From contig DATMJW010000230.1 in NCBI GenBank assembly GCA_035553355.1, forward strand, positions 1-14,577: DNA of 14,577 bases. The letters are read 5' to 3'. Below the pieces are notes generated by a model that saw only the letters and a program-made list of their open reading frames with translations, ran no database searches and was not told the DNA's origin. Made by a program: the position numbers and the translations under genes. Positions 12,677 to 14,577 of the stretch are shown piece by piece. Every line of letters starts with the position of its first letter. Position 1 is the first letter of the stretch. This DNA comes from Gaiellasilicea sp035553355. GTDB taxonomy: Bacteria; Actinomycetota; Thermoleophilia; Gaiellales; Gaiellaceae.

Positions 12677-13820
12677 GCGTCGTCACCGCGACCGTGTTCG
12701 CGAGGTGGAGCATCCGGAACGCGGAGCGCGCGACGCGCGTCCGGTCGGGATCGCCCTCCGTCTCGGGGAGGACGCGCCAGAGGTCGCGCGCGGCGAGCAG
12801 CAGCTCGCGGATCTGCTCCGTCTCCTCCCGGTGGCCGTTCGAACGCCCGTCGCAGGCGTTGAGCGCGAGGCCGAGGACGCCGATCGTGTCGGGCTGGCGC
12901 GTCCACAGGAGCGGCGTCGCCATCGAGAGGTACTGGTGGATCCGCGCGAACGTGATCGGCGTCGTCAGCTCCTGCAGCCCGCGCGGCGGCGTCAGGTCGA
13001 GGGCCGGCTCGCCCGCCGCGATCCGCGCCGCGCTGCCGCCGAGGACGGCACGCACCTGCTCGTCGTCGAGACCGGAGAGGCGTGCGGTCCGCAGTGCGAT
13101 CAGCAGCGACGCGGGCTGCTGCCCGTACGGGTAGTCCGACGCGAACAGCACCTGCTCCGGCGAGACGAGCCTGTAGAGGTCGAGCAGGTCGAGCGCGCTC
13201 CAGACGGAAGTGTCGAAGAAGACGTTCGGGCGCCCGCCGAAGTGGTGCGCGAGCGCCGCGAGATCGGCGATTCCGGCGTGCGCGATGATGAGCTGCGGCT
13301 CGAACCGGTCCATCAGGTGCGCGAGCTCGTCGGCGATCGGCGGCAGGCCCCGGCCGCCGTGGATCAGGATCGGCACGCGTCGGTCCGCCGCGAGCTCGAA
13401 GACGGGCGCGAGCCGGTCGTCGTTCAGGAGGAACTTCTGCGCGCGCGGGTGGAGCTTGATCCCGCGCGCGCCGCGGTCGATGCACCGCGTCGCCTCCTCG
13501 ACCGGCCCTTCGGCGAGATCGAGCCGGACGAACGGGATCAGCCGGCCGCCCGCGCGCTCCGCGTACGCGAGCGTTCGGTCGTTCGCGGCGCGGAAGGCCG
13601 GGTGGCGGTCGGGCTCGTCGAGGCAGAAGACGAACGCGCGCGAGATGCCTGCGCGGTCGAAGATCCCGAGCAGCTCGTCGAGGTCGCCGACCATCCCGTC
13701 GATGTCGTTGCCGAGGTGCGTGTGCGCGTCGAAGATCTCGGCGCCCGGCGGCAGCTCGCTGCGCACGATCTCCTCGAACCGCGCGACGAGCTCGTCCGAC
13801 CGCTGCAGCACGTCCTCCAT
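12669..13820 (-). CDS. Amidohydrolase (metal-dependent TIM-barrel hydrolase) with C-terminal extension
   Basis: 383-aa amidohydrolase-2-like protein (PF04909 type), members of which are metal-dependent hydrolases or decarboxylases. Metal-site candidates are IFDAHTHLG with H33/H35, GIKLHPRAQKF with H124, PILIHGG with H154, LIIAHAG with H181, and LFASDYPYG with D229. The barrel seems to end near 270 (AARIAAGEPALDL). The following 110 residues, helical in character, are not a usual part of this family, and I do not recognise them. ATG at 13820 is chosen because TAGGCT lies 7 nt before it; longer readings are Arg-rich shadow. It is first in a run of overlapping genes with the molybdenum hydroxylase, implying a shared pathway. 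The substrate is unknown. Confidence 0.87.
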   Translation of the reverse strand: MEDVLQRSDELVARFEEIVRSELPPGAEIFDAHTHLGNDIDGMVGDLDELLGIFDRAGISRAFVFCLDEPDRHPAFRAANDRTLAYAERAGGRLIPFVRLDLAEGPVEEATRCIDRGARGIKLHPRAQKFLLNDDRLAPVFELAADRRVPILIHGGRGLPPIADELAHLMDRFEPQLIIAHAGIADLAALAHHFGGRPNVFFDTSVWSALDLLDLYRLVSPEQVLFASDYPYGQQPASLLIALRTARLSGLDDEQVRAVLGGSAARIAAGEPALDLTPPRGLQELTTPITFARIHQYLSMATPLLWTRQPDTIGVLGLALNACDGRSNGHREETEQIRELLLAARDLWRVLPETEGDPDRTRVARSAFRMLHLANTVAVTTHA

Positions 13821-13827
13821 CCGCCGG

Positions 13828-13833
13828 AGCCTA
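13828..13833 (-). promoter_or_regulatory. Candidate leaderless -10 box TAGGCT for the amidohydrolase/Mo-hydroxylase operon
   Basis: On the minus strand TAGGCT ends 7 nt before the ATG at 13820, within the 41-nt gap after the peptidase gene. No Shine-Dalgarno sequence is evident. It would head the longest operon in the window. Confidence 0.5.
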
Positions 13834-13861
13834 CCGCCGCACGCGGGGCGGCCCGGGGCTC

Positions 13862-14577
13862 CTACGCGCGGAGCGCCTCGACCTTCGCGCGCAGGTACGC
13901 GAGGTAGGGCTGCGGATCGATCCGACCGACGCCGATCGCCCGCTCGAGCGTCTCGGACGGCGTGAACTTGCGCCCGTGCCGGTACAGCCGCTCCTGCAGC
14001 CACGCGTACAGCCGTCGCAGCTCACCCGCCTCCAGCTGCGCGTCGAGGTCCCGGAGCTCGGCGCGCACGCGCTCCCAGATCTGCACCGAGATCACGTTCC
14101 CGAGCGCGTAGGTCGGGAAGTAGCCGTATGCCGCGCGGGCCCAGTGCACGTCCTGGAGGACGCCCCGCGCGTCGTCCGGGACCTCGACCCCGAGGAACTC
14201 GCGCATCCGCGCGTTCCACGCCTCGGGCAGATCCGTCAGTGCGAGCCGGCCCGCGACGAGCTCCTGCTCGAGCTCGAACCGCAGGATGATGTGGAGCGAG
14301 TAGGTCACCTCGTCCGCGTCCACCCGGATGAGCCCCGGCTCGACGCGGTTGATGCCACGGTAGAACCGGTCGAGCTCCACCGACCCGAGCGCGTCGGGGA
14401 AGAGCTCCTGCAGCCGCGCGTACCGGTGCCGCCAGAACGGCAGCGATCGGCCGACGAGGTTCTCCCACGTCCTGCTCTGCGACTCCCCGAGCCCGAGCGA
14501 CGGGCTGCCGGCGAGCGGCGTCCGCTCGAGTGCGGGATCGATGCCCTGGTAGGTGAGGCCGTGTCCGCCTTCGTGCA
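13862..14577 (-). CDS. M32 (Taq-type) metallocarboxypeptidase, C-terminal part
   Basis: Partial gene running off the right edge; the 237 C-terminal residues are visible, roughly half of a normal ~500-aa member. The visible part opens exactly on the zinc motif HEGGH (14561-14575), followed by LGLGESQSRTWENLVGRS, whose Glu is the expected third zinc ligand, and then FWRHRY. Further conserved segments are DADEVTYSLHIILRFELEQ, DVHWARAAYGYFPTYALGN and the C-terminal PYLAYLRAKV. M32 enzymes remove C-terminal residues from peptides in the cytoplasm. The motif HESQSR seen in many members is GESQSR here. It ends 41 nt before the amidohydrolase start, which has its own promoter-like box, so the two are probably separate units. 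Confidence 0.95.
   Translation of the reverse strand, partial: HEGGHGLTYQGIDPALERTPLAGSPSLGLGESQSRTWENLVGRSLPFWRHRYARLQELFPDALGSVELDRFYRGINRVEPGLIRVDADEVTYSLHIILRFELEQELVAGRLALTDLPEAWNARMREFLGVEVPDDARGVLQDVHWARAAYGYFPTYALGNVISVQIWERVRAELRDLDAQLEAGELRRLYAWLQERLYRHGRKFTPSETLERAIGVGRIDPQPYLAYLRAKVEALRA

Noticed and set aside
10060..13485. A 1141-codon minus-strand frame overlapping the Mo-subunit and amidohydrolase genes
   Set aside because: It is out of frame with clear motif-bearing genes on the same strand and has shadow-type composition.
9702..13907. A 1401-codon open frame on the plus strand opposite the molybdenum-hydroxylase and amidohydrolase genes
   Set aside because: It is Arg/Ala-rich low-complexity sequence with no domain, antisense to several strongly recognisable genes. 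Long antisense frames are expected at this GC content.
1..14577. CRISPR arrays, tRNA/rRNA genes, insertion sequences, prophage or defence islands
   Set aside because: No spaced direct repeats, tRNA cloverleaf, transposase, integrase or nuclease/helicase-like proteins were seen on either strand.

Overview
The window is a very GC-rich, gene-dense piece of bacterial chromosome with almost no intergenic space. An F420-dependent luciferase-like oxidoreductase, an ECF sigma factor with a zinc-type (RsrA-like) anti-sigma factor, frequent GTG/TTG starts and TANNNT -10 boxes placed 6-11 nt before start codons all point to an actinobacterium. A deep lineage such as Thermoleophilia (Gaiellales/Solirubrobacterales) is my inference from the overall style; nothing in the window proves it. 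I see no RNA genes, CRISPR array, transposase, integrase or prophage genes. Nothing here looks like a defence or conflict system.

Layout. (1) 63-1022 (-): F420-dependent LLM oxidoreductase. (2) 1078-5741 (+): a tiny membrane protein, a BolA/monothiol-glutaredoxin pair, a membrane-anchored HtrA protease closed by two hairpins, an unknown Cys/His-containing protein overlapping a YbdK-type glutamate-cysteine ligase, a stand-alone HMA metal-binding protein, and an ECF sigma/anti-sigma pair. (3) 5745-6671 (+): a phosphotransferase-fold (APH-like) protein meeting the leftward block tail to tail on a shared CTAG. (4) 6668-13820 (-): in transcription order, an amidohydrolase, the three subunits of a molybdenum hydroxylase (2Fe-2S, Mo, FAD), a lytic transglycosylase, a cyclophilin lipoprotein, a MobA/MocA-like nucleotidyltransferase, and a RodZ-like HTH/membrane/LytR_C protein. 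(5) 13862 to the right edge (-): the C-terminal half of an M32 carboxypeptidase.

How the genes fit together. The rightward half is rich in redox, metal and envelope-stress functions: Fe-S trafficking (BolA/Grx), thiol ligase, HMA protein, redox-type sigma/anti-sigma and HtrA. The leftward block centres on a molybdenum hydroxylase whose FAD subunit carries the four extra cysteines of the PaoB (YagS) type, which bind a [4Fe-4S] cluster. An amidohydrolase with an unusual C-terminal extension is translationally overlapped with it, so the amidohydrolase probably acts on the same substrate or product. A candidate Mo-cofactor nucleotidyltransferase lies a few genes downstream.

The most striking sequence-level pattern is regulatory. 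Seven gene or operon heads are preceded by a TA(C/G)(C/G)NT hexamer 6-11 nt before the start codon, which suggests leaderless transcription. Several genes inside operons instead carry clear Shine-Dalgarno sequences.
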